A stretch of 64,000 nucleotides of DNA from Terrirubrum flagellatum (GTDB lineage: Bacteria > Pseudomonadota > Alphaproteobacteria > Rhizobiales > Beijerinckiaceae): assembly GCF_022059845.1 (NCBI RefSeq), contig NZ_CP091851.1, forward strand, positions 3,038,001 to 3,102,000, written 5' to 3'. The position numbers and the translations under genes were made by a program. This document shows, piece after piece, positions 10,110 to 20,116 of this stretch. Position 1 is the first letter of the stretch. The number at the start of each line of letters is the position of its first letter. The notes beneath the pieces were generated by a model. The model made no database searches and had not been told where the DNA came from. It worked only from the letters and a program-made list of their open reading frames with translations.

Positions 10110-11108
10110 ATGGCCGATCTGCCCCAGACCATGACCGCTGTCGGCGTCGCCCGGCCGGGGCCGCCGGATGCGCTCAAGCCGGAAAGCCGGCCTTTGCCCG
10201 TCCCGAAGGAGGGCGAAATTCTGGTCAAGGTCGCCGCCGCGGGCGTGAACCGGCCTGACGTTCTCCAGCGCAAGGGCGGTTATCCGCCGCCGCCCGGCGC
10301 ATCCGACATTCCGGGTCTCGAAATCGCTGGAGAGATCGTCGCTGCGGGTCCCGGCGCCCATCGCTATTCGATCGGCGATGAGGTCTGCGCGCTGATCGCC
10401 GGCGGCGGCTACGCCGAATATGCGGTTGTCCATCAGGACAATGCGCTGCCCATCCCGGCGGGAATGACGCTGGTCGAAGCGGCGGCGCTGCCCGAGACCT
10501 ATTTCACGGTCTGGACCAACGTCTTTGAGCGCGGGCGCCTGCAATCAGGCGAGACTTTCATGGTCCATGGCGGCTCGTCCGGCATCGGCACGACGGCGAT
10601 CTTGCTCGCCAAGGCGTTCGACGCACGCGTGATCGCGACCGCCGGCTCCGACGAGAAAGCCGAGGCTTGCCGCAAGCTCGGCGCCGATCTCGCCGTCAAT
10701 TACCGCACGCAGGACTTCGTCGCGGAGACGAAGACCTTCACCGCGGGCAAGGGCGTCGATGTGATCCTCGACATGGTCGGCGGCTCCTACATCCAGCGCA
10801 ATCTCGAGGCGGCGGCGCAGGAAGGCCGCGTCGTGCAGATCGCCTTTCAGGAGGGCTCGAAAGTTCAGGTCGATCTGCTGCGCGTGATGCTGAAGCGGCT
10901 GACGCTCACGGGTTCGACATTACGCATCCGAAGCGTGGCGGAGAAGGCTACGATCGCGCAGGCGCTCGAAGAGAAGGTGTGGCCGCTATTGAGTTCAGGC
11001 CGTTGCCGGCCGCTGATCCACGCGACCTTCCCGTTGCGCGAGGCGGCTGCGGCCCATGCGCTGATGGAGTCGAGCGCCCATATCGGGAAAATCGTTCTGA
11101 CGGTCTGA
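10110..11108 (+). CDS. NAD(P)H:quinone oxidoreductase, zinc-less medium-chain dehydrogenase
   Basis: A 332-residue quinone oxidoreductase of the PIG3/QorA type. The N-terminal GroES-like domain has AAGVNRPDVLQRKG (about 47-60) and a PGLEIAGEIVAAG motif. The Rossmann domain carries GGSSGIGTTA in place of a classical GxGxxG and a TAGSDEKAEACRKLGAD segment. The catalytic zinc cysteine is absent, as expected for reductases of quinones or enones. ATG 10110 has a good Shine-Dalgarno (GGAGAG, 5 bp away) and starts the conserved part. ubiK follows 44 bp downstream, so the two may be co-transcribed; both touch quinone metabolism. Confidence 0.88.
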   Translation: MADLPQTMTAVGVARPGPPDALKPESRPLPVPKEGEILVKVAAAGVNRPDVLQRKGGYPPPPGASDIPGLEIAGEIVAAGPGAHRYSIGDEVCALIAGGGYAEYAVVHQDNALPIPAGMTLVEAAALPETYFTVWTNVFERGRLQSGETFMVHGGSSGIGTTAILLAKAFDARVIATAGSDEKAEACRKLGADLAVNYRTQDFVAETKTFTAGKGVDVILDMVGGSYIQRNLEAAAQEGRVVQIAFQEGSKVQVDLLRVMLKRLTLTGSTLRIRSVAEKATIAQALEEKVWPLLSSGRCRPLIHATFPLREAAAAHALMESSAHIGKIVLTV

Positions 11109-11152
11109 CGGCCAAGCGGTTTTCGCAAGCGACACAGTTTCAGGAGGCGCCA

Positions 11153-11446
11153 ATGCGCGACACCACCAACCGGATTCTTGACGATCTCGCCAAACTCGCG
11201 ACCGAGGCGGCCGGCGCGGCGCAGGGATTCCGACGCGATGCGGAAGGCGCGCTGAAATCCGGCCTCGAAAGACTGCTGCGCGACATGAATCTCGTGACGC
11301 GCGAGGAATTTGATGCGGCGCGCGAAATGGCGATCCTGGCGCGCGAAGAGAACGAGAAACTGGAGGCGCGCATCGCCGCGCTTGAAGCGCGGCTGTCAGG
11401 CGGCGCGCCTGTGGATGAGCGCCGGCCGGATTCGGGCGGCCGGTAG
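11153..11446 (+). CDS. ubiK: UbiK family accessory factor (BMFP domain)
   Basis: A 97-residue, mostly alpha-helical protein with the BMFP/DUF526 layout: an N-terminal amphipathic helix (about 5-45) and a C-terminal coiled coil containing NLVTREEFDAAREM and EENEKLEARIAALEARL. UbiK trimers bind lipid and help the aerobic Ubi complex in ubiquinone synthesis; in E. coli it is needed for efficient aerobic ubiquinone production. AGGAGGCG lies 4 bp before ATG 11153. The last ~15 residues are polar and disordered-looking. Confidence 0.85.
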   Translation: MRDTTNRILDDLAKLATEAAGAAQGFRRDAEGALKSGLERLLRDMNLVTREEFDAAREMAILAREENEKLEARIAALEARLSGGAPVDERRPDSGGR

Positions 11447-11451
11447 AGAGC

Positions 11452-13446
11452 TCAGAATTCCTGCCAGTCGGCTTCGTTGGCGAAGGCCGTCGCAACCGAA
11501 GCCTGCATCCGCGCCACCGGTCCACGGCTCGCAGCGGCAGGCCGGGCTGCGGGCGCGGCTTTCGCCTGCGCCGGAGAGCGCTTCTGAGCAGGCGCGGCCG
11601 AGGGCCTCGCGACGCTCTCGACGCGGAAGTAACTCACGCGTTCGTTCATCGCCTGCGCCTGGCTCTCCAGCGTCTTGGCGGTCGCGGCGTTCTCCTCGAC
11701 CAGCGCCGAATTCTGCTGCGTCGCCTCGTCCATCTGCTGCAGCGCCTTGTTGACTTCGGCGATGCCGATCGACTGTTCGGCGCTGGCCGACGCGATATCG
11801 GCCACGATCGCGGTCACGCCCTTGATCGATTCCATGATCTCGGAGAGCGCCGCGCCGGCGCGATTGACGAGATTGACGCCGTCCTTCACCTGGCCGCCGC
11901 TCGAGACGATCAATTCCTTGATGTCCTTCGCCGCCTGCGATGAACGCTGGGCGAGCGAGCGAACTTCCGAAGCGACGACCGCAAACCCACGTCCCGCCTC
12001 GCCGGCGCGCGCGGCCTCGACCGCGGCATTGAGCGCGAGCAAATTGGTCTGGCGCGCGATCTCGTCGATGACGCCGATGATGTCGGAAATCTTGCGTGAG
12101 GATTCCTCGATGCGCGCCATGGCGTCGACCGCCGTCGCCACCACCGCGCCGCCGCGCTCGGCGACTTCACGCGCGCCGTTCGCCGACTGATTGGCCGTCT
12201 GCGCGTTCTCCGCATTCTTGCGCACCGTCGCGGCGATCTCCTCCATCGAGGCGGAGGTCTGTTCCAGACTCGCCGCCTGCTCTTCCGTGCGCTGGGAGAG
12301 ATCGGTGGTGCTGGCAGAGATTTCGCCTGACGCGTTCGAGACTTCACGCGTCGAAGCGGTGATCGCGGCCATGGCTTCGGCGATGCGTTCGACCATGGCG
12401 TTGAAATCGGCCTTGATCGGCTCGTAATCGGCCGGCACCTGAGCGCTCAGCCTGAAGGTGAGATCGCCGGCCGACAGGCTGCGCAGGCCTTCGCCCAGCG
12501 CCTGCATCACCTGCGCCTGCTCTTCCGCCGCGCGACGCTGCTGCGCATGAACCTTCTCCTGCGCGTCGGCTTCGACGCGGGCAGCCTTGGCCTGACGATC
12601 GGTGTCTTCCTGTTGCCGCACAAGGGCGGCTTCGGCCTCTTCGCGCGCCTTTTCCGTAACATGGTCCTTGAAGGCCTGCGCCGCGCGCGTGATCTGTCCA
12701 ACCTCGTTGCGGCTGCCATCGACGCGGATTTCAGCGCTCAAATCGCCTTGGGCCAGCCGCGACATGGTGGCTGTGAGATCCTTGAGCGGCCTGATCGACA
12801 GAATGTTCCAGAGCGCAAATGCGACGCCGATCATCACTGCGATCACGGTCAGGCCGATCATCAGCATCGCGAACCGCTCGGCCGTGACGCGCGCTTCGGT
12901 CGCCGCCGCTTGAACCTGCTGCTCCTGAATGTCGATAAACTTGTTGATCTGCGCCAACCACGTCGTGAAGACCGGCCGCGCCTTCTCGATGACGATCTCG
13001 CGGGAGTTGTAGGCGTCGCCGTTCGACTTCTCATCGATCACGGACTTGATGATCGGAAGCGCCTTCGCCTCGGTCTCCTTGATCGCCTTGACGAGATCGC
13101 GCTCATCCTGGGTGACGCCCGCCTCGGTCGCAATCATCTTGTCCAAGGCTTCCGACGACTCCGCGTAGAATTTCGCCAGACGTCCGATGTCGGCAATCAC
13201 CGCGTTCAATTCGCCGACTTCGTTGATCAGGACGACGTCGCGCACGCCAATCGACCGGTCATGCACGCTGCCGCGCATATTGATGCCGTAACGCTGCATC
13301 ATGCCGGCGTCGTCGCCGATCTCCTTCAGCCTGGCGCTGATCCTGCCGACCTGGAATACGCCGATGACGGTGAGAGTCGCGAGCAATCCGAGCACGGCCA
13401 CAAAGCCAAGCGCCATGCGGGTGCTGATGCGTGTATTGCGGAACAT
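11452..13446 (-). CDS. methyl-accepting chemotaxis protein
   Basis: A 664-residue transmembrane chemoreceptor. TM1 is about residues 12-32 and TM2 about 195-218, bracketing a ~160-residue helical periplasmic sensor of the four-helix-bundle type. A HAMP linker, a second HAMP-like stretch and the cytoplasmic signalling hairpin follow, the last with the conserved tip [20 protein letters not shown]. The C-terminus is EADWQEF; a W-x-x-F pentapeptide at the end of a flexible Ala/Pro-rich tail resembles the CheR/CheB docking site. ATG 13446 is preferred to an upstream TTG. It is 121 bp downstream of a second receptor with a nearly identical signalling half. Confidence 0.93.
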   Translation of the reverse strand: MFRNTRISTRMALGFVAVLGLLATLTVIGVFQVGRISARLKEIGDDAGMMQRYGINMRGSVHDRSIGVRDVVLINEVGELNAVIADIGRLAKFYAESSEALDKMIATEAGVTQDERDLVKAIKETEAKALPIIKSVIDEKSNGDAYNSREIVIEKARPVFTTWLAQINKFIDIQEQQVQAAATEARVTAERFAMLMIGLTVIAVMIGVAFALWNILSIRPLKDLTATMSRLAQGDLSAEIRVDGSRNEVGQITRAAQAFKDHVTEKAREEAEAALVRQQEDTDRQAKAARVEADAQEKVHAQQRRAAEEQAQVMQALGEGLRSLSAGDLTFRLSAQVPADYEPIKADFNAMVERIAEAMAAITASTREVSNASGEISASTTDLSQRTEEQAASLEQTSASMEEIAATVRKNAENAQTANQSANGAREVAERGGAVVATAVDAMARIEESSRKISDIIGVIDEIARQTNLLALNAAVEAARAGEAGRGFAVVASEVRSLAQRSSQAAKDIKELIVSSGGQVKDGVNLVNRAGAALSEIMESIKGVTAIVADIASASAEQSIGIAEVNKALQQMDEATQQNSALVEENAATAKTLESQAQAMNERVSYFRVESVARPSAAPAQKRSPAQAKAAPAARPAAASRGPVARMQASVATAFANEADWQEF

Positions 13447-13567
13447 CGTTTCGCCCTGCCCCAAACGACGAAAGCTTTTAAAAGGAGACCTTTAACTGAC
13501 GCTTACGCACAAAGGCCGAACCTGCCGCCGGGTGAGGAAATTTTGGGCTCGCGTTCGGCGCGCCTGC

Positions 13568-15991
13568 TCAAAACTCCTCCCACTCCGGATCATTCTTGAG
13601 CGCCAGCGCGCCCTGCGTGCGCGGCGCGGGGCGCGTCGCGGTACGGGCCGGCGCTGACGGCTTTGAAGAGGCGCGCTGCGATGCGGGCGCGGCATTTGGC
13701 ACGACGGAAGCGTCGACGCGGAAATAGCTGACGCGCTCGTCCATCGCCTTCGACTGCCCCTCCAGCGTCTTCGCGGTGGCCGCATTCTCTTCGACCAGCG
13801 CCGAATTCTGCTGCGTCGCCTCGTCCATCTGCTGCAGCGCCTTGTTCACTTCGGCGACGCCGATCGACTGCTCCGCGCTCGCCGACGCGATATCGGCGAC
13901 GATCGACGCCACCTGCCGGATCGACGCGACGATCTCGCTCAAAGCGCCGCCCGCGCGATTGACCAGTTCGACGCCGTCTTTCACCTGGCCGCCGCTGGAG
14001 ACGATCAGATCCTTGATGTCTTTCGCCGCCTGCGAGGAGCGCTGCGCCAGCGAGCGAACTTCCGACGCGACCACCGCGAAGCCGCGGCCCGCCTCGCCGG
14101 CTCTGGCCGCCTCTACAGCGGCATTGAGCGCGAGCAGATTGGTCTGACGTGCGATCTCGTCGATCACGCCGATGATGTCGGAGATCTTGCGCGAACTCTC
14201 TTCGATCCGCGCCATGGCTTGCACGGCCTCCGCGACGACCTGGCCGCCGCGATCGGCGACGGCGCCCGCGCCCGACGCTGACTGATTGGCCGCCTGCGCA
14301 TTCTCGGCGTTCTTCTTCACGGTCGCGGCGATCTCTTCCATGGAAGCCGATGTCTCTTCCAGGCTGGCCGCCTGTTCCTCCGTGCGTTGCGAGAGATCGG
14401 TGGTGCTCGCGGAAATCTCGGCCGCCGCATTCGAGACTTCGCGCGCCGAATTCTGGATCGCAGAGAGCGTTTGCGACAGGCGCGCGGTCGTTTCGTTCAC
14501 CGCCTCGCGCAATTCGCCGAAGCGTCCCTCGTGGCGCGTGTGGATGACATGGGTGAGATCGCCTGACGAAAGCGCGCGCAGCGCCTCACTCAATTCCGTC
14601 GTCGCCTGATCGACCACCTGGTTGATGGCGTTGACGCCTTCGGCCAGTTCCCGAACCGATCCACGGACGTCGCCGACATCGACGCGACCGGAGAAGTCGC
14701 CGATCTTCGCGCCGGCCACCACCTGCGCCACATTGGCGACGAGCGCCTGACTCGCGGCGGCTTCGGCAAGCTGATGATCCTGCAGCGCCTCGCGCTCCTT
14801 GCGCGCGCTTTCGAGCGCCAGCGCATTCTCGCGATAGGTTTCGAGCGCGCTCGACAAGGCGCCGATCTCGTCGGGATAGCGCGCCGCAGCGACGGGCTCA
14901 TCGAGCTTGCCGGCCTGCAGCCGCTCAAGAGTGCTGCGAATTTCCACAACGGGTCGCGAGATGCGGTTGCGCAACCCGATCCAGCTCGCGACGGCGACGC
15001 CCGCCATCACAAGCGCGACGATCACCGCGCCAGCGAGCTTGATCAGCGACCAGTTGAACGTTTTCGACGCGTTATCGACGATGTCGTCGAGAGACGTCGT
15101 GACGACCGTGAGAATCGCGCCGAACGGCTCGTTGCACAGCTTCGTCCAGTCGCCGGGGCCGATCGGCGGCTGCCCGGAACCGAGCTTGCCGAGAAGATCG
15201 TCCGCCTGTTTCGAATTTTGCGCAACGGCGGCGACAGCGGCCTGCGCCTGCGTCCTCAGCGCGGCGGGAACGTTCGAACTCTGAACGAGGCCGGCAAGAT
15301 TGTCGGCGCTCTGCGCCACCTTGCCGCGAAGCTCGCCAAGCTTTCGCGCTATGACGATATCGATCGGCTTGTTGGACGCGAAGGACTGGCGCAGCAGCGT
15401 GCATTGGGCGCCCTGATTGGCGCGCATCAACCAGGCTTCCTCCTTGAAATCCTGAAGCTGAGCGAAATAGGGGTCGACGCGACGAACCGCGCGACTGGTC
15501 GAGGCCGACGCTGCAAGCACGCTTCCGAGCGTGCGATCCACGCCGTCATACCAGGCGTTGGTCGCAGCAAGCGTGCGTTGCTCCTTCGGCTTGGCGCCCT
15601 CAGCGGCGAGATCGCCATAGAGCGGCGCGGCAAGCGCCCAGTTGTCGCCGAGAGACTTGGCGAGTTCTTCGCGCCTCACAAGATCGGTGGCGCGCAGATC
15701 CTCGATCGCTCCGGCGACCGCTTTTCCGATCTCGTTCTTGCGTTGCGCGACCAGAGGGCGCGGATCGTCGGCGGCGAGCAGCGCCGTCTGCAGGTCGCCG
15801 CGCTGGCTGCGCATGACCGAGGCCATCAGCAGCAGCGTCTTGTCGGCTTTGGCGAGCTGGATCGTGCGATTGGCGGCGGCGACATCCCAAAGCGCCGAAC
15901 TGATCACCCACACCGCTCCGATCGCCAGCGGCGCGACCAGAAGCAGCAGCGTGGCAGCAATACAGCGCTGAATTGACGTAACGAAAAACAT
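13568..15991 (-). CDS. methyl-accepting chemotaxis protein, large periplasmic sensor
   Basis: An 807-residue chemoreceptor. TM1 is about residues 10-32 and TM2 about 330-350, giving a periplasmic region of some 300 residues, twice the usual size, with three Cys and mostly helical character. HAMP, a second HAMP-like segment and the signalling hairpin ([20 protein letters not shown]) follow, and the protein ends NDPEWEEF, again a W-x-x-F docking-like tail. The cytoplasmic half closely resembles the neighbouring receptor (11452-13446), while the sensor halves differ, as expected for duplication plus domain exchange. No che genes are in the window. Confidence 0.93.
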   Translation of the reverse strand: MFFVTSIQRCIAATLLLLVAPLAIGAVWVISSALWDVAAANRTIQLAKADKTLLLMASVMRSQRGDLQTALLAADDPRPLVAQRKNEIGKAVAGAIEDLRATDLVRREELAKSLGDNWALAAPLYGDLAAEGAKPKEQRTLAATNAWYDGVDRTLGSVLAASASTSRAVRRVDPYFAQLQDFKEEAWLMRANQGAQCTLLRQSFASNKPIDIVIARKLGELRGKVAQSADNLAGLVQSSNVPAALRTQAQAAVAAVAQNSKQADDLLGKLGSGQPPIGPGDWTKLCNEPFGAILTVVTTSLDDIVDNASKTFNWSLIKLAGAVIVALVMAGVAVASWIGLRNRISRPVVEIRSTLERLQAGKLDEPVAAARYPDEIGALSSALETYRENALALESARKEREALQDHQLAEAAASQALVANVAQVVAGAKIGDFSGRVDVGDVRGSVRELAEGVNAINQVVDQATTELSEALRALSSGDLTHVIHTRHEGRFGELREAVNETTARLSQTLSAIQNSAREVSNAAAEISASTTDLSQRTEEQAASLEETSASMEEIAATVKKNAENAQAANQSASGAGAVADRGGQVVAEAVQAMARIEESSRKISDIIGVIDEIARQTNLLALNAAVEAARAGEAGRGFAVVASEVRSLAQRSSQAAKDIKDLIVSSGGQVKDGVELVNRAGGALSEIVASIRQVASIVADIASASAEQSIGVAEVNKALQQMDEATQQNSALVEENAATAKTLEGQSKAMDERVSYFRVDASVVPNAAPASQRASSKPSAPARTATRPAPRTQGALALKNDPEWEEF

Positions 15992-16497
15992 TGGAGGTCA
16001 CCCGCAAACAGCCTGGCGGCGACCCCGATGCCTTGAAACGTCTATGGGACGGCGATAGCCCGACGGCGCCGCCCCTCAATTTCCAGCAAATCCTTTAATA
16101 TCGCGTTCACGCTGACTGGCGGGACCGCGCCTCGGAACTCCCGCCGGCGTCGAGGGACGAAGCGCCGGCTTAGCGCCCTCCGGCGGCGTAACGTCTCGTG
16201 ACGGCCCCGGCGCCCAGACGTCGATTCGCTTCGCTGAGTCACAAGGTCGCAGACGATGGCCCGTCTGTGGACGACTCGTTTGCGGGAATTGTCTCAAAGT
16301 CGCGAATCCGTGAGCTTCCAGTCGCTGGCGAGAGCGGCGGTTGGGTTTGCGTCGACGATGGCTATGATCGTTCGACGTTTTGATTCGAGTTGATGAAGCG
16401 TCGCATAGGGCGGCGCTTGTTGATGGAGTCAGACCGTGGCGTGTGTTGGCGTTGTTGCGTGCGGCGTCGATACCCTGACGAAATGAGAGGCCACGGA
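15992..16497. other. 506-bp intergenic region between the chemoreceptor and the YbjN gene
   Basis: I see no convincing gene here. Frames are short or Arg/Ser-rich shadows, codon use is not gene-like and no family is recognisable. It must hold the divergent promoters of the chemoreceptor (minus) and the YbjN-proC pair (plus). GAGAGG at 16485-16490 is the likely ribosome-binding site for ATG 16498. Confidence 0.5.
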
Positions 16498-16998
16498 ATG
16501 TCGAATCTGGAGACGGTCGTCGAGCGCAGCGAGCATCCGCTCGATGTGATCGAGCGCATCGCCGCGTCGCAGGAATGGGCGTTCGATCGCGAGCAGGACG
16601 ACGAGATTTCGCTGTCTGTGAAGGGCTCATGGTCGGACTACCATGTCGCCTTCACCTGGCTCGACGAGATGGAGGCGCTGCATATCGCTTGCGCCTTCGA
16701 CCTCAAGGCGTCGGGCCCGCGCCGGGCGGAAACGCTGGCGTTGATCTCGCGCATCAATGAGCGCATGTGGGTCGGGCATTTCGATCTCTGGACCAAGGAG
16801 AACGTCGTGATGTTCCGCCACGCCTTGCTTCTGACCGGCGGCGCCGAGCCGCAGGGCTCGCAATGCGAAGCGCTGCTGAAGCTCGCGATCGAAGCCTGCG
16901 ACCGGCATTTTCAGGCGTTCCAGTTCGTGGTCTGGGCCGGCAAGTCTGCCGAGGACGCGCTCGAAGCGTCGCTGTTCGAGACCGCGGGCGAAGCGTGA
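16498..16998 (+). CDS. YbjN domain-containing protein
   Basis: A 166-residue cytoplasmic protein of the YbjN family, whose fold resembles type III secretion chaperones and whose function is not settled (E. coli YbjN affects motility and stress tolerance). Recognisable segments are HPLDVIERIAASQEW near the start, DEISLSVKGSWSDYHVAF, and the RINERMWVGHFDLW block at about 84-97. ATG 16498 is chosen for its ribosome-binding site and family length. Its stop overlaps the proC start (GTGA, 16995-16998), so the two are translationally coupled, an arrangement I know from other Hyphomicrobiales. Confidence 0.87.
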   Translation: MSNLETVVERSEHPLDVIERIAASQEWAFDREQDDEISLSVKGSWSDYHVAFTWLDEMEALHIACAFDLKASGPRRAETLALISRINERMWVGHFDLWTKENVVMFRHALLLTGGAEPQGSQCEALLKLAIEACDRHFQAFQFVVWAGKSAEDALEASLFETAGEA

Positions 16999-17813
16999 GC
17001 TCGCTCCCGTCCTCACTGATCCTCGTCGGCGCCGGGAAGATGGGCGCCGCGATGCTGGAGGGCTGGCTGAAGCTCGGGCTCGATCCCAAGCGCGTCACCT
17101 GCATCGATCCGGGCCTCAAGGACGAGCCGCGCGACGAACTCGCGGACAAGGGACTGACCATCGTCGCGAGCGCGGCCGACCTGTCGCCGCCGCAGGCGCT
17201 GGTGCTGGCGATCAAGCCGCAGATGCTCGACGCGGCCGCAGCCGGCCTTGGCGGCATCGTCGGGCCGCGGACGCTTGTGATCTCGATCCTCGCCGGCAAG
17301 ACGATCGCCGATCTCAAGGCGCGGCTGCCGAAGGCGGGGGCCATCGTCCGCGCCATGCCGAACACGCCGGCCGCCGTGGGTCGCGGGATCACCGCCGCGG
17401 TCGCCAATCCTGCCGTCTCAGCGGATCAGCGCGCAATGGCCGATGCGTTGCTGAAGGCGATCGGCAGGGTCGAATGGCTCGACGACGAAGGGCTGATCGA
17501 CGCGGTCACCGCCGTCTCCGGCTCGGGCCCGGCCTATGTCTTTCACCTCGTCGAGGCGATGGCGGCCGCGGGCGCGAAGGCCGGGCTGCCAACCGATCTC
17601 GCCATGCGGCTCGCCCGCGCGACCGTGGAAGGCGCCGGCGAGCTGATGTTCCAGTCGCCGCTTCCGCCTTCAACGCTGCGTGAGAACGTCACCTCGCCCG
17701 CCGGCACCACGGCCGCCGCCCTCAAGGTGCTCATGGACGACAAGGGCCTGACCGCGCTGATGACCGAGGCGATCGCCGCGGCCAAGCGACGCGCGGAAGA
17801 GCTCTCCGGCTGA
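16995..17813 (+). CDS. proC: pyrroline-5-carboxylate reductase
   Basis: A 272-residue P5C reductase, the last step of proline synthesis (pyrroline-5-carboxylate + NAD(P)H to proline). The N-terminal Rossmann motif is LVGAGKMGAAM, then VLAIKPQ, the IVRAMPNTPAAVG block, and the C-terminal helical domain with the family signature VSGSGPAYVFHLVEAM and the conserved TSPAGTT loop. GTG 16995 overlaps the ybjN-like stop by 4 bp. Length and motifs are fully standard. Confidence 0.96.
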   Translation: MSSLPSSLILVGAGKMGAAMLEGWLKLGLDPKRVTCIDPGLKDEPRDELADKGLTIVASAADLSPPQALVLAIKPQMLDAAAAGLGGIVGPRTLVISILAGKTIADLKARLPKAGAIVRAMPNTPAAVGRGITAAVANPAVSADQRAMADALLKAIGRVEWLDDEGLIDAVTAVSGSGPAYVFHLVEAMAAAGAKAGLPTDLAMRLARATVEGAGELMFQSPLPPSTLRENVTSPAGTTAAALKVLMDDKGLTALMTEAIAAAKRRAEELSG

Positions 17814-17916
17814 TTCCACTGGCGAAGCGCCGGTCGCCGCCCTAGCTTTCCCTTACGATCGTTTCCCGAAGCCGTGGGGCGTCGCATCGCTCCGCCGCGC
17901 CGGACAGGAGGCTTTG

Positions 17917-18645
17917 ATGACCGACGCCCAGAGGGCTGACGCCCGCACCCGCATTGTCGAAGCGGCCATGGCTCTCGCCGCCGAGCGCGACTGGCCGACC
18001 ATCGAACTCCCTGACATCGCCCATCGCGCCGAGGTCAGCCTCGCCGACCTGCGCGACGCGTTTCCCTCCAAGGATGCGATCCTCGGCGGCTTCGCCCGCA
18101 TGATCGACCGCAAGGTGCTCGAGGGGACGAAGGACGACCTCGCCGGCGAACCGGCGAAGGACCGGTTGTTCGACGTGTTGATGCGCCGCATCGATGCGCT
18201 CGTTCCCTACAGGGGCGCTCTGAAGCGCCTGCGCGCCTCGATGCCGCGCGATCCGTTGACGCTCGCGGCGCTGAATTCGGCGGCGCTCAATTCGCACCGC
18301 TACATGCTGGCGGCGGCGAACATTCCAACGTCGGATGCGATGGGCCATCTCAAGGTGCAGGGGCTCGCGATCGCGTTCAATCGCGTCGTCGATGGCTGGC
18401 TGCGCGAGGATGATGATCCCGATCTCTCCAAGACCATGGCGGCGCTCGATCGCGCGCTGACGCGCGGCGGCGTGATGCTCGACCGCGTCGAGGATGCGAT
18501 GCGGCTGACAGCGCCGTTCCGCGCTTTCGCACATTCGTTCAAGGAGGCGGGCGAGAAGTTCCGCGCGCGGATGAGCGAGCAGCGCGCGCGCCGCGACGCG
18601 GAGCGAAATGCGCCAAAGCCCGACGACGACGTGGTCGCGATTTAA
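17917..18645 (+). CDS. TetR family transcriptional regulator
   Basis: A 242-residue regulator. Residues 8-55 form a TetR-type helix-turn-helix (RTRIVEAAMALAAERDW, then IAHRAEVSLADLRDAFPSKDAIL). The C-terminal ~180 residues are a helical ligand domain I cannot assign, ending in a charged tail (RRDAERNAPKPDDD). CAGGAGG lies 6 bp upstream of ATG 17917. The nearest gene, proC, is upstream on the same strand, so the target is unclear. Confidence 0.85.
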   Translation: MTDAQRADARTRIVEAAMALAAERDWPTIELPDIAHRAEVSLADLRDAFPSKDAILGGFARMIDRKVLEGTKDDLAGEPAKDRLFDVLMRRIDALVPYRGALKRLRASMPRDPLTLAALNSAALNSHRYMLAAANIPTSDAMGHLKVQGLAIAFNRVVDGWLREDDDPDLSKTMAALDRALTRGGVMLDRVEDAMRLTAPFRAFAHSFKEAGEKFRARMSEQRARRDAERNAPKPDDDVVAI

Positions 18646-18665
18646 TCGCTTCGCTGTTCGTTGAC

Positions 18666-18751
18666 GTCATGCTCGCGCTTGTCGCGAGCATCCACGTCTT
18701 CTTTCCTAAGCCTCAAACGACGTGGATGCGCGGAACAAGTCCGCGCATGAC
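18666..18751. repeat. GTCAT/ATGAC double-hairpin repeat, copy 1
   Basis: It begins GTCATGCTCGCGCTTGTCG and ends AAGTCCGCGCATGAC. Each end is a hairpin (GCTCGCG/CGCGAGC and GCGCGGA/TCCGCGC), and the inner CATCCACGTC/GACGTGGATG pair with each other, giving a cruciform-like fold between two convergent genes. It is of the type common between rhizobial genes and may also help terminate transcription. Confidence 0.8.
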
Positions 18752-18769
18752 GCGCGCGAGATATTCCGC

Positions 18770-19132
18770 CTACTGCCCGGCGACGTGATCGAGGAATCCG
18801 GTCACGCTCTTCAGGCGACCTTCCCCATCAAGCAGCACGATGTCGGTTCCAACAGCGGCGGGATCGCCGCCATCAGCCGACAGGCGCCATGAGAAGCGCA
18901 CGCGATCATTGTGACCGTCCGGCTTTCCATGCAGCGCGAAGGCATGGCCAGGGAAGCGCTGATGCACGGCGCCGATGAGCGCGTCGATCTGATCGCGTCC
19001 CTCTCCCTTCATCAGGGGATCGATGTAAGTCGCGTCTGCGGCCCAGCCGTTTCTCAGCATGTCCTTGCGGCGCGCGCCGTCGGTCTCGTTCCACAGCGCG
19101 ATATAGGCGTCGGCGATGTCGTTCGGGTTCAT
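18770..19132 (-). CDS. SnoaL/NTF2-like fold protein
   Basis: A 120-residue single-domain protein of the NTF2-like superfamily (cone-shaped alpha+beta barrel). It starts with the typical helix (IADAYIALWNETD), then WAADATYIDPLM, and has a GHAFALHG strand and WRLSADGG; the C-terminus is GFLDHV. Members include polyketide cyclases and isomerases but many are uncharacterised. ATG 19132 follows GAGGAG at 6 bp and is preferred to ATG 19153. No neighbour suggests a pathway. Confidence 0.82.
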   Translation of the reverse strand: MNPNDIADAYIALWNETDGARRKDMLRNGWAADATYIDPLMKGEGRDQIDALIGAVHQRFPGHAFALHGKPDGHNDRVRFSWRLSADGGDPAAVGTDIVLLDGEGRLKSVTGFLDHVAGQ

Positions 19133-19219
19133 TGTCTTCTCCTCGCTGGTCATCGGCTTGTCCGATGACGCATCATCGCGAGGGAGAGCGAGTGAAGCGA
19201 TTACGTCTGAGGTTATGCG

Positions 19220-19409
19220 CCCTCATCCCCGGAACGGTGAAGCGCAACGAAGTGGAGCGGAACCGTGTCCGGGGTCCAGCGTAAAGAGCGCGAGCAAAGC
19301 GAGCACTCAACTCAAATAATATTGTCGCGCCTTTGGCGCGAATTTCTTTCGCTGGACCCCGGTCTCCGTTCCGTTCGCTGACGCTCACTTCACGGAACCG
19401 GGGACGGAG
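19220..19409. repeat. GTCAT/ATGAC-type inverted repeat, divergent copy 2
   Basis: A long imperfect inverted repeat between the SnoaL-like gene and purQ. The block around 19225-19280 (CCCCGGAACGGTGAAGCG ... GTCCGGGGTCCAGC) is matched in reverse by 19351-19409 (GCTGGACCCCGG ... CACGGAACCGGGGA). The centre is AT-rich with a small GCGCGCCTTTGGCGCG hairpin. I see no gene in it. Confidence 0.75.
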
Positions 19410-19415
19410 TGAGCC

Positions 19416-20114
19416 TTACGCCGCCGCCTTCGCGCCGACGAGGCTCGAGAACATGCGCAATCCATCAGTGCCGCCGGCGAGCGGATCGATGAGATTCTCC
19501 GGATGCGGCATCATGCCGAGCACGCGCAGATTGTCGGAATAGATTCCCGCGATGTCGTTCAGCGAGCCGTTGAAATTCGCGGGCCCGCCGACCTTGCCGC
19601 TTTCGTCGCAATAACGGAACGCGACAAGCCCCTCGCCTTCAAGCTTCGCGATCGTCTCGACATCGGCGATGTAATTGCCCTCGCCATGGGCGCTGCACAC
19701 CTTGATCGCTTCATCAGGCTGATATTCGCCTGAGAAGGCGGTGCCGGCGCGCGCGACGCTGAGATGGTGGAACTTGCAGACGAATTTCAGGCCCGCATTG
19801 CGCGCGAGAACGCCCGGCAGAAGCCCAGCCTCGCAGGCGATCTGGAAGCCGTTGCAGACCGCGAGCGCATAGCCGCCGCGTTCGGCATGGGCGCGCACCG
19901 CATCCATGATGGGCGAGCGCGCCGCAATGGCGCCGCAACGGAGATAGTCGCCATAGGAGAAGCCGCCGGGCAGCACCACGAGATCAGTGCCGCGCGGCAG
20001 CTCCGTCTCGGTGTGCCAGACATAAGGCGGCTCGACGCCGGAAGCGGCCTTCAGCGCCCGCCCGATGTCGCGTTCGCGATTGGAGCCGGGGAAGACGATG
20101 ACGGCCGCTTTCAT
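19416..20114 (-). CDS. purQ: phosphoribosylformylglycinamidine synthase subunit PurQ
   Basis: A 232-residue class I glutamine amidotransferase, which supplies ammonia to PurL in the fourth step of purine synthesis (FGAR to FGAM). The N-terminus VIVFPGSNRE, the oxyanion segment LPGGFSYGDYLRCG, nucleophile C87 in AVCNGFQ and the C-terminal catalytic His/Glu in MMPHPEN are all present. It follows purS by 2 bp. purL is not adjacent in this window, unlike many relatives where purS, purQ and purL are contiguous. Confidence 0.96.
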   Translation of the reverse strand: MKAAVIVFPGSNRERDIGRALKAASGVEPPYVWHTETELPRGTDLVVLPGGFSYGDYLRCGAIAARSPIMDAVRAHAERGGYALAVCNGFQIACEAGLLPGVLARNAGLKFVCKFHHLSVARAGTAFSGEYQPDEAIKVCSAHGEGNYIADVETIAKLEGEGLVAFRYCDESGKVGGPANFNGSLNDIAGIYSDNLRVLGMMPHPENLIDPLAGGTDGLRMFSSLVGAKAAA

Positions 20115-20116
20115 AG

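Noticed and set aside
14774-15976. Open plus-strand frame of 400 codons
   Set aside because: Antisense to the second chemoreceptor, with no motif; Arg/Ala-rich.
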